This document shows, one piece after another, positions 1-11,266 of a DNA stretch of 64,000 nt. The translations under genes and the position numbers were made by a program. The notes under the pieces are model-generated. The model was given only the letters and a program-made list of their open reading frames with translations. It was not told the origin of the DNA and did not search any database. The stretch spans positions 186,001-250,000 of the forward strand of contig NBIV01000021.1 in the NCBI GenBank assembly GCA_003194525.1, read 5' to 3'. Position 1 is the first letter of the stretch; each line of letters starts with the position of its first letter. Source of the stretch: Gracilariopsis chorda (lineage: Eukaryota > Rhodophyta > Florideophyceae > Gracilariales > Gracilariaceae).

Positions 1-960
1 GGTTGAGCACGTATTTCTTTCCAGTTCCTGCCCTTCTTTGCACAAAGAACACGTTGCCAGGAGGGCTTGATCACTCCTCCAGCGTTTGCAGTACTTACAA
101 TGCGGCAGTGACGATGTCAATGACTTTTCCTTTGCGATGTTTTAAAATGGCGTAACTTGACTGCAAAGTTGACGAATCTCGCACCACCCGCGCGTCTTAA
201 CTTGTTGTAGCTCGATTTCCCTCATTCAATGCTGCATCATCCTGCTGTACGTTTTTGGAGAAGAAGCGGTGATCATGAAGCAGTTGTCCTCCGTGCCAGT
301 CTGAGATCTCCACCACACGTCGATACAATTCTTGCTTTCGTTGCTGCTCATCTACTGTATGTATTTCGCTACAAAGTGCCTTCCAGTTTTTGACGGCCAT
401 TATCCCTGGGTTTGCACCTTGTTGGTATAGTATGACAAACAGACGTTGTAGCTCGGAGGGCGTGCTGTAGATCTGCACTGGTTCTTGAATTGCAATATCA
501 AACTCGGATCCGTCCCCGAGCAGTCCGCTTACAATCGCAGTTTCATCATACGTTCCATACTGCTGCTCGTTGCAAGTCCTTGCGTCTTCATAAGAGCTCG
601 AGCCGTGATTCATGAGCAGCAAGCGCACAGCAAAGACCTCAATGTTGGACGGTGAAACACTTCTGGTCCTTGCGACTCACTGCTCGTCTTACATGCGCTC
701 TACCACGTACATGGGCGGGTTGCAGTCGTCTGTTGGCACCTGAGTGCTGTCTGCGTCGTATTGGTTAAGAACGCGGGCTGGAAGCGTGCAATACAATCGA
801 ACTTTTTCAAAGTACGAAAGGTAGTCGAAGTTGGCATATGCTTCAGGCCTTGCAAAGCATTTCTCCAACGTAGACGGTGGCGATGCGGAATGGATTTGAT
901 TTGGATCTCTGAGCAGAAACGTTCGCTCTCCTTCCAGGTGAATGGCAAGTCCGTCTAGTT
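1..960 (-). pseudogene. Helitron Pif1-like helicase, N-terminal part (broken)
   Basis: Reading down to base 1, the last codons give a Walker A P-loop (RRAGTGKKYVLN), the ATP-binding motif of the Pif1-type helicase that unwinds DNA during rolling-circle transposition. Upstream of it (628-197) is the pre-helicase block typical of Helitrons, with SSSYEDARTCN, a GLLGDGSEFD stretch and TPSELQRLFVIL. The MYVVERM-like stretch near 690-720 lies in another frame, so at least one frameshift separates it from the next block, and stop codons separate the 197-628 block from the P-loop. The helicase core is outside the window. Confidence 0.8.
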
Positions 961-997
961 GTGGTACGATGTGAACATGTCGAAACTCGAAACTTCT

Positions 998-1912
998 CTA
1001 AGCTGGATTGACGGCGCCCACCACACGCGCTCGCATGTGTGCACGAATGTCGTCCTGCGCCTGCGGCTTATGTTGCGGCGCGTTGTGTGTGCCTGTCTCA
1101 TTAGCACCACCTACATTGAGTACCACCCCCTGAGCTTTGGGCTGCTTAAACGCGTACTTCATCAGATAAGCCACTGCGCCCCCTCTTTGCGTGCGCTCTA
1201 CGTTGATATGGGAGCGGTACTTCTTGGTCAGAGTTGGGTTGTACGGCACAATCTTGAGTTTATCTTGCTTTCTTCGGCGGTAGACCACGCTATTCGTGCC
1301 TTCTTCAATGTACGTCTCCGGCACAATCATGTTGCGGTCGTATCCAAACTTGAAACACCCAGCGCGATTCCGGCAATAAGGGGAGTGGTGGTGCCTGTGC
1401 ATGGAACAAATGAGGGCACGCAACGCGTCGTTTTCGCCTGGAAGAGGAATTTCTGCACGAATCAGCTCTTCGATCGCATCAACTTCTTCAATCACCGCTC
1501 CTTCGAGCCACACGAGCATGTGGTGATGAGGCACATTGCGCCCTTGAAACTCGAGCTTTGATGCGAGCCCCAGGCACTTCAATCCAAAGATTTGCTCCGA
1601 GTTCTTCCCCAAGTCCTTCATGAAGTCGTTTGCGTACTGGTTTTACACCCTTGCAATCAGATCCGGTCGGTCGAACGGTTGAAAGCGGTTATTCTGTGCT
1701 GTAAATGCGCTCAGATTGCTGGTATCCACACCAAGGCGCTGGATGTCCTCTTCCCAGATGTTCATGGTGATTGTAATGAATAGAGAAGGAAGTCCTCTCC
1801 GCGCTACGATCTTTTGTACATCCATGCGCTTTTTATTACAGTACGCTGCTGAGTTGACAGAGTCATCGGGCAGAAATATGCGTCCCAATTGTGGGAACTG
1901 TGATGGTGACAC
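998..1912 (-). pseudogene. Helitron Rep HUH endonuclease domain
   Basis: This is the nicking and rejoining nuclease of the Helitron. The block 1912-1643 contains GLPSLFITITMN and DRPDLIARV, matching the usual run before the catalytic core. The block 1621-998 has the HUH metal-binding motif as VPHHHMLVWLEG (about 1510-1535) and the two-tyrosine motif as VAYLMKYAFK, with Tyr 153 and Tyr 157 of that 207-residue frame. So both His and both Tyr catalytic positions look retained. The two blocks are in different frames, which implies a frameshift near 1630-1645. Confidence 0.88.
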
Positions 1913-3204
1913 ATGACCTGATTGCTGTTGTACTTGCTGGATCTGTTGCTCTTGTACAATACGTGCCTGTTATTCTCTCTCCAGGAAATGTAGTAGGATG
2001 TCCTCAATGTTTGTGTGCGTGCGAAGCATCCACATCTGCATCAACTGTCCATTGTTTAGGAGGATGTTGTCTGAGTACAGACGTCACTTCGCGTTCTCAG
2101 CCGAGGTGATCTTTTGGAGCTTCCACTCGTTGATGCTGAGACCTGAGCTTTGCTGTGTAGAGTTCCTTGCATCCAGAAACAGGCCGATGTCACACGGTTC
2201 GTGCTGTTCACCGTATGGGTAAAGAAGAGGGAAAGTGCCCTTCTCTGCAAGTTTGGATGCCGGCTTTAGAAGTCGGTACCGCACATGCGCATTGTTCGGG
2301 GCATTCGCAATCGCCGCTGCTCCAGCAGCAGCAGCAGTCGTCACTGCAGTGTGCTCTTCAGTAACGGTTCCTTCTACCAAGTGCGGTACTTGAGACTCCA
2401 CTCGGTACAGGCCAGTCGGATCAACCACGAGCGTTCTCATCATGGTTGGCCTGCCATCAGGAATATCGTCAGGGAGAGGGCCAGCACCTGCATGAGGAGC
2501 AATGACTGTAGCACTTTGGGTTCCTTCGTATCCACGTACGACTACTCCTTGTTCCGCTGCTTGCACGCTGATATCGACGGCGGTCTCCGCATTTTGTGGT
2601 TGTTGTTGCGGTTGCATCTTAAGCATGGATCGGTAAAGTTCGCGCACCACGTCTGGCTTCGGCTTGATCACATCGTACAACTTGGGTATGATGTCTCTTA
2701 CGTTGATGTACTGAATGAACGCGCGCAGATTGGTACGCGGATAGTGAGATGGATCCAGGGAGGGCGGACCGGTACCCCACAGAAAGGTGTAGTGCGTGTT
2801 GTTCTGGTTCTGCATGAGCAGGGCGTGAGCAGCGTTGCCCTCAAGTCTGAGAAAGAAGGGACCGCCTCCTGTCACATACGACATGTCCATGAACGCTTGC
2901 GTCGTCAAAAAAAGCGTATTCAAGTTGAGGAAATGGCTGTGAAAAGCGTACCCAAATTGAGGAATTGGCTGTGAAGGGCTCTCCGGCTATAAAGACTGCG
3001 AACCAACTCGCTTCTATGCCTTCTGCGGAACGTGACGCCCCAATTTGACATTCTTTTCATTCCACAGCACACTCCATTGGTCTCTTTGCCAAGCAAAACG
3101 CATCCATAGTACTTGCAGCTTTGTATTCTCAATGTCCAGTCCGGTACGTTCAGGAGGGGAGCGTGTGTGCGTGCTCGCCACATCTTCCGCTTCTCCTTTG
3201 ACAC
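1913..3204 (-). pseudogene. Helitron Rep N-terminal region with cysteine finger
   Basis: The 279-residue frame at 2923-2084 matches the Helitron-like N domain, with conserved stretches such as AFIQYINVRDIIPKLYDV and LLKPASKLAEKGTFPLLYPYG. Just upstream (about 3130-3060) is a zinc-finger-like run of the form CKYYGCVLLGKE followed by CCGMKRM, which resembles the C..C...CC finger at the N-terminus of many Helitron Rep proteins. The finger and the N domain are separated by a frame change around 2920-3000. Residues just after 2084 continue in other frames toward the HUH core. Confidence 0.75.
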
Positions 3205-3389
3205 GCAGTGGAAAGCGTCTCAAACTCTGGAACGCTTGCACGGATGGCTCGATCATTCCAAGCTTCATCCGCCACGGGATACCACGCGTAGTACACTCGA
3301 TACAGTCCTCGATCCGGATGTGCAGCACACTGCATGATCGTCGTATCAAGCTGCTGCTGTGGGTGCTGCGGCTGCTGCGGCTGTGTCGG

Positions 3390-3690
3390 GTGTAAGGGAG
3401 CAAGAGTGATCTCATCTTCTTCAACTTCCATGGGAATTGGCATCTGCTGTTCTTGTTGTTCGGGTTGTGGCAGAGCAGGTTGCTGTGGCGGCTGTGAGGG
3501 GGCGGGAGTGATCTCATCTTCTTCCACTTCCATCGGAATGGGCATCTGTTGTTCTTCTTCATCTTGCAGCAGAGAAGGCGGCTGTGGCGGCTGTGATGGA
3601 TCAGTATTGATATCGCCTTCTTCCACTTCCATCGGAACTGGCATCTGTTCTTGTTCTTCAACTTGCGGCAGAGGACGCGCGTCTCTCTCT
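3390..3690 (-). repeat. Three coding repeats of about 33 residues in the Helitron N-terminus
   Basis: On the minus strand three tandem copies of an acidic, Pro/Gln-rich unit are visible, each containing QMP(I/V)PMEVEE followed by an acidic turn and a PSQPPQ-type linker. In DNA terms the unit is about 100 bp. It lies between the NSGGAR array and the cysteine finger and is predicted to be disordered. No function is known. Confidence 0.75.
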
Positions 3691-3947
3691 ACGGTTGTGT
3701 AGCCCTCATCATTGACAGCAGGCGCAGGCATTGATGGGAGAGACGCAGGCATAGGAGAGGATGTTGGTCGTGATGTGGGCCTGGAACTACTTGCCCCAGC
3801 GACGCACGTGGGTGCAGGAAAAATTTCGTCTCCTCTTCCATGGCCTGAACAATGGGTCCTTGCACATGCTCTCCGCTCTCATTTACCGGCATCTCATCTG
3901 GAGCAGGAGGAACTGGCAAGTGTCGAGTTCGTCCAGCTCCTGGCCTT

Positions 3948-4346
3948 GCACCGCCTGAGTTCACTCTGGCGCCTCCCAAATTGGCTCTGGTACCACCGGA
4001 ATTGGCTCTGGCCCCTCCTGAATTGGCTTTGGCCCCTCCTGAATTGGCTCTGGCGCCTCCAGCGTTTGCTCAAACACCCCCAGCATTCTGTCTGGCGCCT
4101 CTGGAATTGGCTCTGGCACCTCCAGAATTCTCTCTCGCACCTCCAGCATTAGCTCTAGGGCCCCCGGCATTGGCTCTGGCACCTCCTGCATTGGCTCGAG
4201 CACCCCCGGTATTGGCTCTTGCACCTCCAGAATTGACTCGTGCACCTCCAGAATTGGATCTGGCCCCTCCAGAATTCGCTCGAGCACCTCCAGAGTTCGT
4301 TCTGGCCCCACCAGAGTTTAGATGTGGACCTCCTCACGTCATTTAT
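3948..4346 (-). repeat. 21-bp minisatellite, 19 units, encoding NSGGAR heptads
   Basis: Nineteen tandem 21-bp units run without interruption. All three minus frames are open for much of the array. In the frame that continues downstream into a single NSGGARPGAGR motif, each unit reads as a heptapeptide close to NSGGARA. The array therefore looks like an expansion of that N-terminal basic motif. No ATG was found at the far end in this frame before a stop, so the true start of the protein is unclear. Confidence 0.85.
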
Positions 4347-5090
4347 ATTAAACAAAAACAGAAACAATCAATTCAATTATTTTAAACCGCTAAAAACTTT
4401 GACAGGGTTCCACAATAATCTCCAATATAACACAAAGTTGAAAGTGAAAAAATGATTGCAGTTTGTTGCGTTGCACCCACCGGGCCTAGTCGCATGAGCA
4501 ATAAAAAAAATTGCTACAAGGCTTATATACCCGATGCAGTCGTGCGCAGCACAGGGACTCTCGACACACTCCTGTTGGATTATAACGGCCGGAGTGTGCC
4601 CAGCCGGTTTTCAAGCCGTTTGATGTTTAAACCGCGTCTGGTTGTAAGGACTGGTCTGCCTTTACTCACCCACCGAGGTGTGCTTTCCGGCCCCAATAGG
4701 TACGACACGGCGGCCGCCCCGAACCCTGCACAGCAAGCTGGTATTAAGTCCAGGAACCCCTCAGACTTCCTGGATCGACGTCAAACGACCAGTATACCAC
4801 AGAGTAGCACCAGATCTTTCCCAGATCCGTGGTACTGAGTGGGTTACTCTTCTGGCGACCTGCACACAAGCTCGGCCTTGCCTAGGTCCCAGGCCTGCAA
4901 ACAGTGCTCAAAATACCAAAAGATTACGACAATGCGCTATTGGCCAAGCCTAAAATGGGAGGTGAAAATAGTGGTTAGGGTCAGCAAGCGAGATGCATTT
5001 GGCACTGCACCAGTGCAGTATATATTCTCTGTGCATTGTGCTGCACTAGCGCAGTGCAAAAAGGCAGCCACGTGTCGTGCAGGCCAGCTA
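4347..5090. other. Unassigned stretch right of the Helitron
   Basis: No recognisable gene. A 128-codon plus frame at 4452-4838 matches nothing I know. The DNA has a TATA-like GCTTATATAC near 4520 and several short inverted repeats, for example around 4810-4835. It resembles the hairpin-rich noncoding parts of the LTR elements further right, but I could not pair it with a second copy. Confidence 0.4.
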
Positions 5091-5095
5091 CTGCT

Positions 5096-5138
5096 GAGTG
5101 GCTGGCACTGCAGTCACTAACTGTAGTGCCAGCCACTC
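5096..5138. repeat. Near-perfect 18-bp inverted repeat
   Basis: Arms 5096-5113 (GAGTGGCTGGCACTGCAG) and 5121-5138 pair with one mismatch around a 7-bp loop. The sequence GTGGCTGGCACT recurs in both orientations near 6170-6210 and 6240-6260, so it may be a terminal sequence of a small nonautonomous transposon family. Confidence 0.8.
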
Positions 5139-6165
5139 AGCACCAGCGGCTGTCAACAAACAGCAGCACCCAATAAGCTTTGAGCTTTGCTGCTGCTGCT
5201 GCTGATAGTGCTGCTGCTGCTGCTGGTGTATGTTTTGAATGGCAGGGAGGTGTTGCACCAGAAGAGGTTTTTGCACGCACTGAAGGGGGCGTGCAAGGAG
5301 ATTTTCTGGCGCAACGACTCCCGTCAATCAACAACACCCCCCTCATACATGTGCAAATCATTATAGTAGGGAGGTGTTGAGATGAAGGGGACTTGTAAGG
5401 CGATGTTCTGGCGCAACGACTCCCGTCAATCAACAACACCCTCCTCATACATGTGTAAAGCATTATAGTATGGGGGGTGTTGAGACAATTAGAAACGGTC
5501 TACGGCAGCGGGCGGCGCTGCGCGCCGCTCAATAGGGGTGACTTTGGGGGATCTGCAGGCAGCTTATGCTCGCCAACGCTCGCAAATGACCTGCAGACCC
5601 ATGAGGGCCGCAGCGCCGAGAGTGAATATAGAATAGAACAGAGTATCAATTGAGCGCCGGCAAGATTGTGATTGGCGTGCACTGCAGTTGTGCATAGACA
5701 GTACAGTGGATTGTAATTGGCCGGCACTGCCAAATTTACTTCAGTGCCATCCACTGTGAAGTGAAATAGGTAGCAATGTTGTAGCGCCAGCCATTCAGGA
5801 GCAGTAGCCTTTAACATGCAGCAGCAGCCAATACGCTTTGAGCTTTGCTGCTGCTGTTGCTGATGCTGCTGCTGCTGTTGAATTTTTTGAATGGCAGGGA
5901 GGCGTTGCGCCAAAAGCGGTTTATGCATGCGCTGAAGAGGGCGTGCGGGCATGTTTACTGGCGCAACGCCTCCGTTCAATCAAGATGTACGCCCTCATAC
6001 GCTTGTAAATCTATAGAATGGAAAGATGAAGGGGGTGTTCTTGATTGAATGGAGGCGGTGCGCCAATAAACCACCTTGCATGCCCCTCTAAGCGCATCCA
6101 AAACTCTCATTTGGTGCAACGCCTCCCTACCATTTAAAAATTCAGCAACAGCAGCAAAGCTGGCA
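5130..6165. repeat. Foldback/MITE-like repeat cluster (two direct copies, one inverted copy)
   Basis: A module of about 190 bp (AGCTTTGCTGCTG tract, then GAATGGCAGGGAGG, then TGGCGCAACG) occurs at about 5130-5320 and again in direct orientation at about 5780-5990. A third copy of its right 130 bp lies inverted at about 6037-6165, so 5845-5985 and 6037-6165 form a long hairpin with a loop of about 50 bp. Each copy contains a CTG triplet tract. No protein is encoded. This looks like nonautonomous DNA-transposon debris. Confidence 0.75.
5306..5484. repeat. Tandem duplication, two units of about 77 bp
   Basis: Units 5306-5381 and 5408-5484 share an almost identical run beginning CTGGCGCAACGACTCCCGTC and ending GGTGTTGAG, about 90% identical by eye. 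The duplication extends the first direct copy of the foldback module. Confidence 0.8.
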
Positions 6166-6265
6166 TTTTAGTGGCTGGCACTCCCATAATGACTGTCGTG
6201 CCAGCCTGTTACAGAAAGCAACGCGTCGCTCTTGCCTCTCATTGGCTGGCACTGCAGTCAGTTTA

Positions 6266-8419
6266 GGCACCTACACACAAACCTCTACGGCTCCAGATTT
6301 TCTAGACGCCGTGGCGCTTCGGGGTTCTATGAGCGCTATTGCGAGCGCAAGCGGGCAAAGTGGTCGGAGAGCCTTCGAACGCTACTAAATCAACAAAGCT
6401 ATAAAAATGACGCGGCGTGCAACGCCGCCCATGGCCGAAGGCCGTTTCTACTTGTTTAAGAACAATGATTTGAAAGAAGATATGAGTTTGACTCGTTTAT
6501 ATTACAGTCAGTTGCTATTGGTTTCACTTAATTGTAAGAATCGAAGCTATAGAACTCTGAGCTTCCTTGGCATTACAATGCTCGATGGAAGCCTCTAATG
6601 CTTTTCTCTATTTCAAATTCTTGTGCTTCTCTCTGATATGAACGGCAACAGAACCAAAATCTTCTATGAACTCAGCAAAGTCTCGATACCTCAAGAAAAA
6701 TATACTTTGTCCCATTTTGACGAACGAAGTTGTTGGTCAGTTCTTTACGAGACAAAGCTTTCTCGGATATTCAGTGTGGTATAGAGCTTTTTAGGACTTC
6801 TGCCTCGACAAAAAACGATTGCAGTGCATGCGTCCTTGGGCATTGACGAAGTGAAGCGAATGAACGCCTTCCTTCTATGATTCGATTACACGTCTTCAGA
6901 CACTTGAAAAAGAGATTGTTTCTTGAGCACAGGGATATTGTTTCCTTCTTGTACATGTTATGAGTTCTTTGTATTCAACGCATTACGCGCTTGATAGGTT
7001 CTTATGTTTAGTGGTTCAGTTGCATTGGTATCAGCGCTTATCGAGGGGTTTTCTAAAGTTTTGGAAGTGCTTCTGTACAGTACTCCCGTTCTATTTAGTG
7101 CAGTTGAAACCGGCAACCTCAATCCTCCAAACCACTTTTCGTTTAGTGTTATCTGTAAAACTGCTAGAACATTGCAAATGGATTTCAATACATATTTTTC
7201 ACGATTTGTGTCGTTCAACTTCCAAAATTTGTCATGATATGCGAGATTCAATACCATTCCTCCGCGTTGGATTCGTCTTACATAACCACTTTGATGCAAC
7301 GAATAACTTATGATAGCCCTCAAGATGCTTTCAAAGAACCGCACAGCATGAGAAAATGGAAGTTTTGCAGCGTTACTATCGTTACGAATACCTCTTCCTG
7401 TTTTGAGACAGCAAACTCTATTCGCTTCGAAGAATGCAGCTAGAAATTGTGTTTAGTGAGAGCGAGTAATTATGTTAGGTAGTTAAAACTCCGTTATGAA
7501 CCCTTTTGTGAACGATTTTGTACACATTTATTCTTCATCTCATTTTATTTGAAAAAACCACGTACTTGTACGTGTCGTTATGATTGTGATGTAAATATAT
7601 AATTCTATGAACAAGGGCTTGTGTATATCGTTTTAGTTAGTTACGATTTCAATACGACAGTTTAACTACAATTATAATATGCAAGTTATCTCAAATGCTT
7701 TTCTCTAATCCGCTATGTTCTCTATGGTGTTATAGTTCATATCTGTGAACGTCATATTGTGATTCATGACGCAGGTGGTGGCAAGCTCTAAGATGTGCCA
7801 TAAGGTAGCCCAAGTACCAACACACACAAATGTGTAGGAATGAATATGTCCAAAAAATATCAAAAAACCCGGCTGGCATAAGGAGAGAGGGAGCATCAGT
7901 GTGGTCTTATTGAATACATAGATAGCGGGAGACCAAGGTGTCAATTACGGCCAAGGGATTGCAACAATGATGAACCGGAAGAGGTCCAAAACATTAGCCT
8001 GTGAAGGACGCCGCCAACAACCTAGAAGCCTTGCCCAAAAGGCCACCTCTAAACGAAAAACAATAGGGAATCAGAAGACCGAGGGGCCCAAAACAGTAAT
8101 CCCTGACCACCAGAAGAGAGACAAAGTAGAATCCAATAATGTGGGATTGAAGGGCACTACCCACGGAAGGGATGAGCAACCAGAGCCAAGAGGGAAACGC
8201 TGAAAAGAAACTTAAAGTGGTTGTATTGTTGATGGTAGGTGGTGGTGGTCAGAGCCAAAGAAAGACGATCATCGAGACCTCGACTTTAGAGAGACAAGTG
8301 TGGCTACGAGAGTGTAGCAATACTGCCCCAAGTACACACGATTGCCTAAAATCATACAGTACATATATCTAACCATAAATGATACAATTCTCCTCTCCTT
8401 TCTTTTGCTTCTCAAATCC
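6266..8419. other. Region without a recognised gene
   Basis: AT-rich, no family recognised. The longest frames (7344-6958 minus, 128 codons; 7967-8203 plus, 78 codons, very basic) lack motifs and overlap open frames on the other strand, so I do not call them genes. Confidence 0.5.
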
Positions 8420-9190
8420 TAAATCATGCAGTACGTTAGTCATGCTCATATATGCACAATGCCACCCCTTTCCACAGCAATGCCCTTATGGGGTACACGG
8501 CCATTCCTTTGCAAGGAAATGCCGTGATGGGATTGTGGTATAACCAAGCGCTCATCCAATACCAGCAAAGCAGCTCAGGTTGATGCCTTCAGAGGCAGCG
8601 CGTCGACTGCTCAACCTGAAAGTGTGGGTTACTAACCGATAGATGAGTAGCAGAACAAAACCCCTGGAGGCGAGACATAATCGGCCTCCCAACCCTACCG
8701 ATTTGGAAAGTTTAGTAGTACTGCGCCTGAAGTACTAGCCGAGCCCCATTTGTCCTAACTTATCCGAGTGGTAGAATTTAGAAACCAAGCGGTATATGAC
8801 GCAGTCAAAAGGTGCTTGACTTTACTCTCGCTGAGAGAGGAATCTTGCACTCACCTTAAAGGTAAGCGGGTTCTCACTGTCGGTATTTGCCAGACGTGTG
8901 CTATTTCTGAGTTACAAAATAGTAGAACTGAGCTAGTGTGTAGTAAAAGACGCGGGCGAAACGTGCGCGGTAGAGCCTTGTCGTCTCCAAGCGCCAGAAA
9001 ACGTAATCGGGAGTAATCGTCCTCCCGCCAGCCCCCTTTCCTTCCGGGCTCCTTCCCGGAATGAGGCAGGCTTGAATTTTATTATGCTGCAGAGGCTCAG
9101 CGAGCTGCTTGCGAGCAGAGCGAGCTCACAAAACCTTGCGTAAGGTTCGTAACCCTTCGGTACCAAATGCCACCAGCTGTCCAAATCACT
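8420..9190. other. Hairpin-rich noncoding segment, possible LTR or other element remnant
   Basis: Short perfect inverted repeats are frequent here: 8504-8518 (stem TTCCTT), CCCTTATGGGG near 8483, and an outer stem CAGGTTGA/TCAACCTG around 8575-8620 that encloses GCCTTCAGAGGC. This texture matches the LTRs and noncoding parts of the Gypsy elements, but no second copy or target duplication was found. Confidence 0.35.
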
Positions 9191-9616
9191 AAAATCAAAG
9201 ATGAAGATGATAGGCCAGGTTTCTGTGTTGCAAGCCTCTCTGAGCCGTATTCTCCGTCACAAACGTCCGAGCCATGGTAAAACAAAGGTGAAGATCCCTT
9301 TCACATTCTAGTGTGGACACTATAAGACTCGAAGCCTCCCGATGGGCGTAAAGCAAGCAAATTCATATGAGTAGTTTACAAGATATGGTGTGAGAAAGAC
9401 AGGCCCTTCCAAATTCATAAGCAGTGCTCATATGCTTCACGATAAAGCCAACCGACTATAAACCCCAACCTCACTCCCTCTTTCAATCCCGATCTCAACA
9501 AAATCTTCTGAAGAGACATGTAGCGCGAAAAAACCACAACGGAAACCAATTCGCGAGTAGAAATGGCCATCAATCTGTGCAATCGTTCCGTTCGTACCAA
9601 CTAACGGCACACCACA
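9191..9616. other. Upstream flank of the pogo-like transposase
   Basis: No gene. It should hold the left terminal inverted repeat of the pogo element, but I could not pair a repeat with the sequence after 11266. Confidence 0.4.
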
Positions 9617-11266
9617 ATGGCTTCTTCTTCCAGTCCACCCACTCTATATCAATGGTTTCAGAAGGCGTTGTTTGAAAGATTCACACATGGAAGTTCTTAC
9701 CATCAACTTGCTGAGGATTATGGAATTCCTTGGTATCGCATACGAAATGCTTATATCAAATGGCTCAACGTAACCAACGATGTCATACCAACATCCGCAG
9801 AACAGATATGTCTGAAAATGAACAAACCAGGCAGGCCAAAAGTGTTATCCGACAATGAAGAACATGACATCGCAGAAATGGTGCGAATGTACGCCAATAA
9901 CAACACACCTCTGGCAAAGACCTGCCTCCTTGACCTTGCCGCATATTACATTTCGACACTTCCACTTCACCGCCAACAAGAAGTCAGCTTCGTGAACGGC
10001 CGTCCATCCGAGAAATGGGTCCGGCTGTTCTGTGAACGGCTTGAATTGAAGTATCAACCAATCCAAGGTATAGAGTACAACCGTGTCGCTGCCGTTACCC
10101 CAGAGAATATTGGGCGTTTTATGGAAATTCTTAATGCCGTGATGAAGAAGTACAGCATAACAGATCCCAGTCAGGTGTTCGACATTGATGAATCAGGGGC
10201 GTCGTTCGGAAAGATTCTTGGGAGGAGCGGGAAGAAAGCAGTTGGGAGTAAGGAGCATAGGGGCGGTTTGATTCAGAAAGTGAGCAAAGTCAAAGGAGCA
10301 GGAGATCGCGTCACGGTAATGCCAGTTATTTGTGCTGATGGTTCAGCTCTCAAACCGGTCATTGTGTTCTGGGGAAAACAGGCTCACTACCGCAAATCGG
10401 AGAGAGGCAGCTACGAAACACTTCACGACGTACTGCCACCTTGCCACCTATACCAAAGAGAAACACTGGGGGTTGATACAAGAATCTTTCACGACTGGGA
10501 AAACAGATTTGTGGATGAAGTCAGAGCCAAGCGAAGCAGCAGCACGTATTCTCTTCTTATCTTCGACGGATACAAAAGTCACTTACATTTCAGGAGCTTG
10601 CAAATTCTTCGCGACAACAGAATCATTGTCGTCGCTCTTCCAGCACACACGTCTCACATTTTCCAACCCCTAGACGTTTCAGTCTTCTCGTCGTATAAAG
10701 CCACTATACGCAGTGAAGTGCACAAACTTTCTCGGATCAAGACGGTAATTGACGCATTTGACATCGCTCGGATTGTTCGGGACGCTCTGTCTGTTTCGTG
10801 TTCTCTTCGAAACATTCAGAGCGGTTTCCAGAATACGGGAATCTGGAACTACAGTCTTCGGCGGGCAAGCGCAATTTCCCTACGCAGGTTTAACAATGAA
10901 GGCGATCAGTCTTCTAAAGAACACTTGGAAGAGATAATGAAGTCATTTGACAGTGAGAGTAGGGCTTTGGCAGGTGTTGCAACAGTTCTAGAAAGTGGAA
11001 CAGTGAAGATCAACACAAAACATGGCGGCCATGTTACTGCCTCTGCAGTTTTAGATGTGTTGATGCAACGCGAACGTCGTCTGAATGAGCCTGAAACAGA
11101 AGCAGAAGTGCGCCATCTGAAAAGCCTCGCATCTGAATGTGCCGTACGTCGATTGTGTTTAAATGAGACACGTGAAGCTCGCCGTGTTTCTGCACGCGCT
11201 CGAGCTGTTTGCGGTAGTTTAACCGTATGTAATGCTGAGAATAGCTCGGCGAGGAAGAATGACTAA
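9617..11266 (+). CDS. pogo/Tigger-like transposase (Tc1/mariner superfamily, DDE_1)
   Basis: An intact 549-codon frame. It would cut and paste its own DNA element in the nucleus. Residues 24-50 form a helix-turn-helix (SYHQLAEDYGIPWYRIRNAY). Residues 71-145 form a CENP-B-like second helix-turn-helix ending in FVNGRPSEKWVRLFCERL. The RNase H-like core shows FDIDESG (Asp191), LIFDGYKSH (Asp317) and HTSHIFQPLDVSVF (Asp353), so the DDD triad of the pogo group is complete. The C-terminal 150 residues are variable, as in the family. The length is normal. Absence of any stop or frameshift suggests recent activity or domestication, but terminal inverted repeats were not found. Confidence 0.92.
   Translation: MASSSSPPTLYQWFQKALFERFTHGSSYHQLAEDYGIPWYRIRNAYIKWLNVTNDVIPTSAEQICLKMNKPGRPKVLSDNEEHDIAEMVRMYANNNTPLAKTCLLDLAAYYISTLPLHRQQEVSFVNGRPSEKWVRLFCERLELKYQPIQGIEYNRVAAVTPENIGRFMEILNAVMKKYSITDPSQVFDIDESGASFGKILGRSGKKAVGSKEHRGGLIQKVSKVKGAGDRVTVMPVICADGSALKPVIVFWGKQAHYRKSERGSYETLHDVLPPCHLYQRETLGVDTRIFHDWENRFVDEVRAKRSSSTYSLLIFDGYKSHLHFRSLQILRDNRIIVVALPAHTSHIFQPLDVSVFSSYKATIRSEVHKLSRIKTVIDAFDIARIVRDALSVSCSLRNIQSGFQNTGIWNYSLRRASAISLRRFNNEGDQSSKEHLEEIMKSFDSESRALAGVATVLESGTVKINTKHGGHVTASAVLDVLMQRERRLNEPETEAEVRHLKSLASECAVRRLCLNETREARRVSARARAVCGSLTVCNAENSSARKND

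Larger units (their letters stand above)
1..4346 (-). mobile_element. Helitron (rolling-circle DNA transposon), partial, runs off left edge
   Basis: On the minus strand, reading from about 4346 down to 1, the segment carries the parts of a Helitron RepHel protein in the normal order: a repeat-rich N-terminus, a cysteine finger, the Helitron-like N domain, the HUH Rep nuclease, the pre-helicase region and the Walker A loop of the Pif1-type helicase at the window edge. The rest of the helicase and the 3' terminus must lie left of base 1. The reading frame changes several times, so this copy is probably inactive. The 5' terminus (TC) could not be placed to the right of 4346. Confidence 0.9.

Noticed and set aside
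2285-2974. 229-codon plus-strand frame inside the Helitron
   Set aside because: It overlaps the minus-strand Helitron N domain, which has clear family motifs; the plus frame has none.
3852-4385. Long plus-strand frame rich in Ala-Pro-Pro-Glu-Leu repeats
   Set aside because: It is the reverse reading of the 21-bp minisatellite; the minus frame continues into the Helitron protein.
8420-9190. Group I intron or structured RNA gene
   Set aside because: The hairpins are suggestive, but none of the conserved core elements of a group I intron could be aligned.
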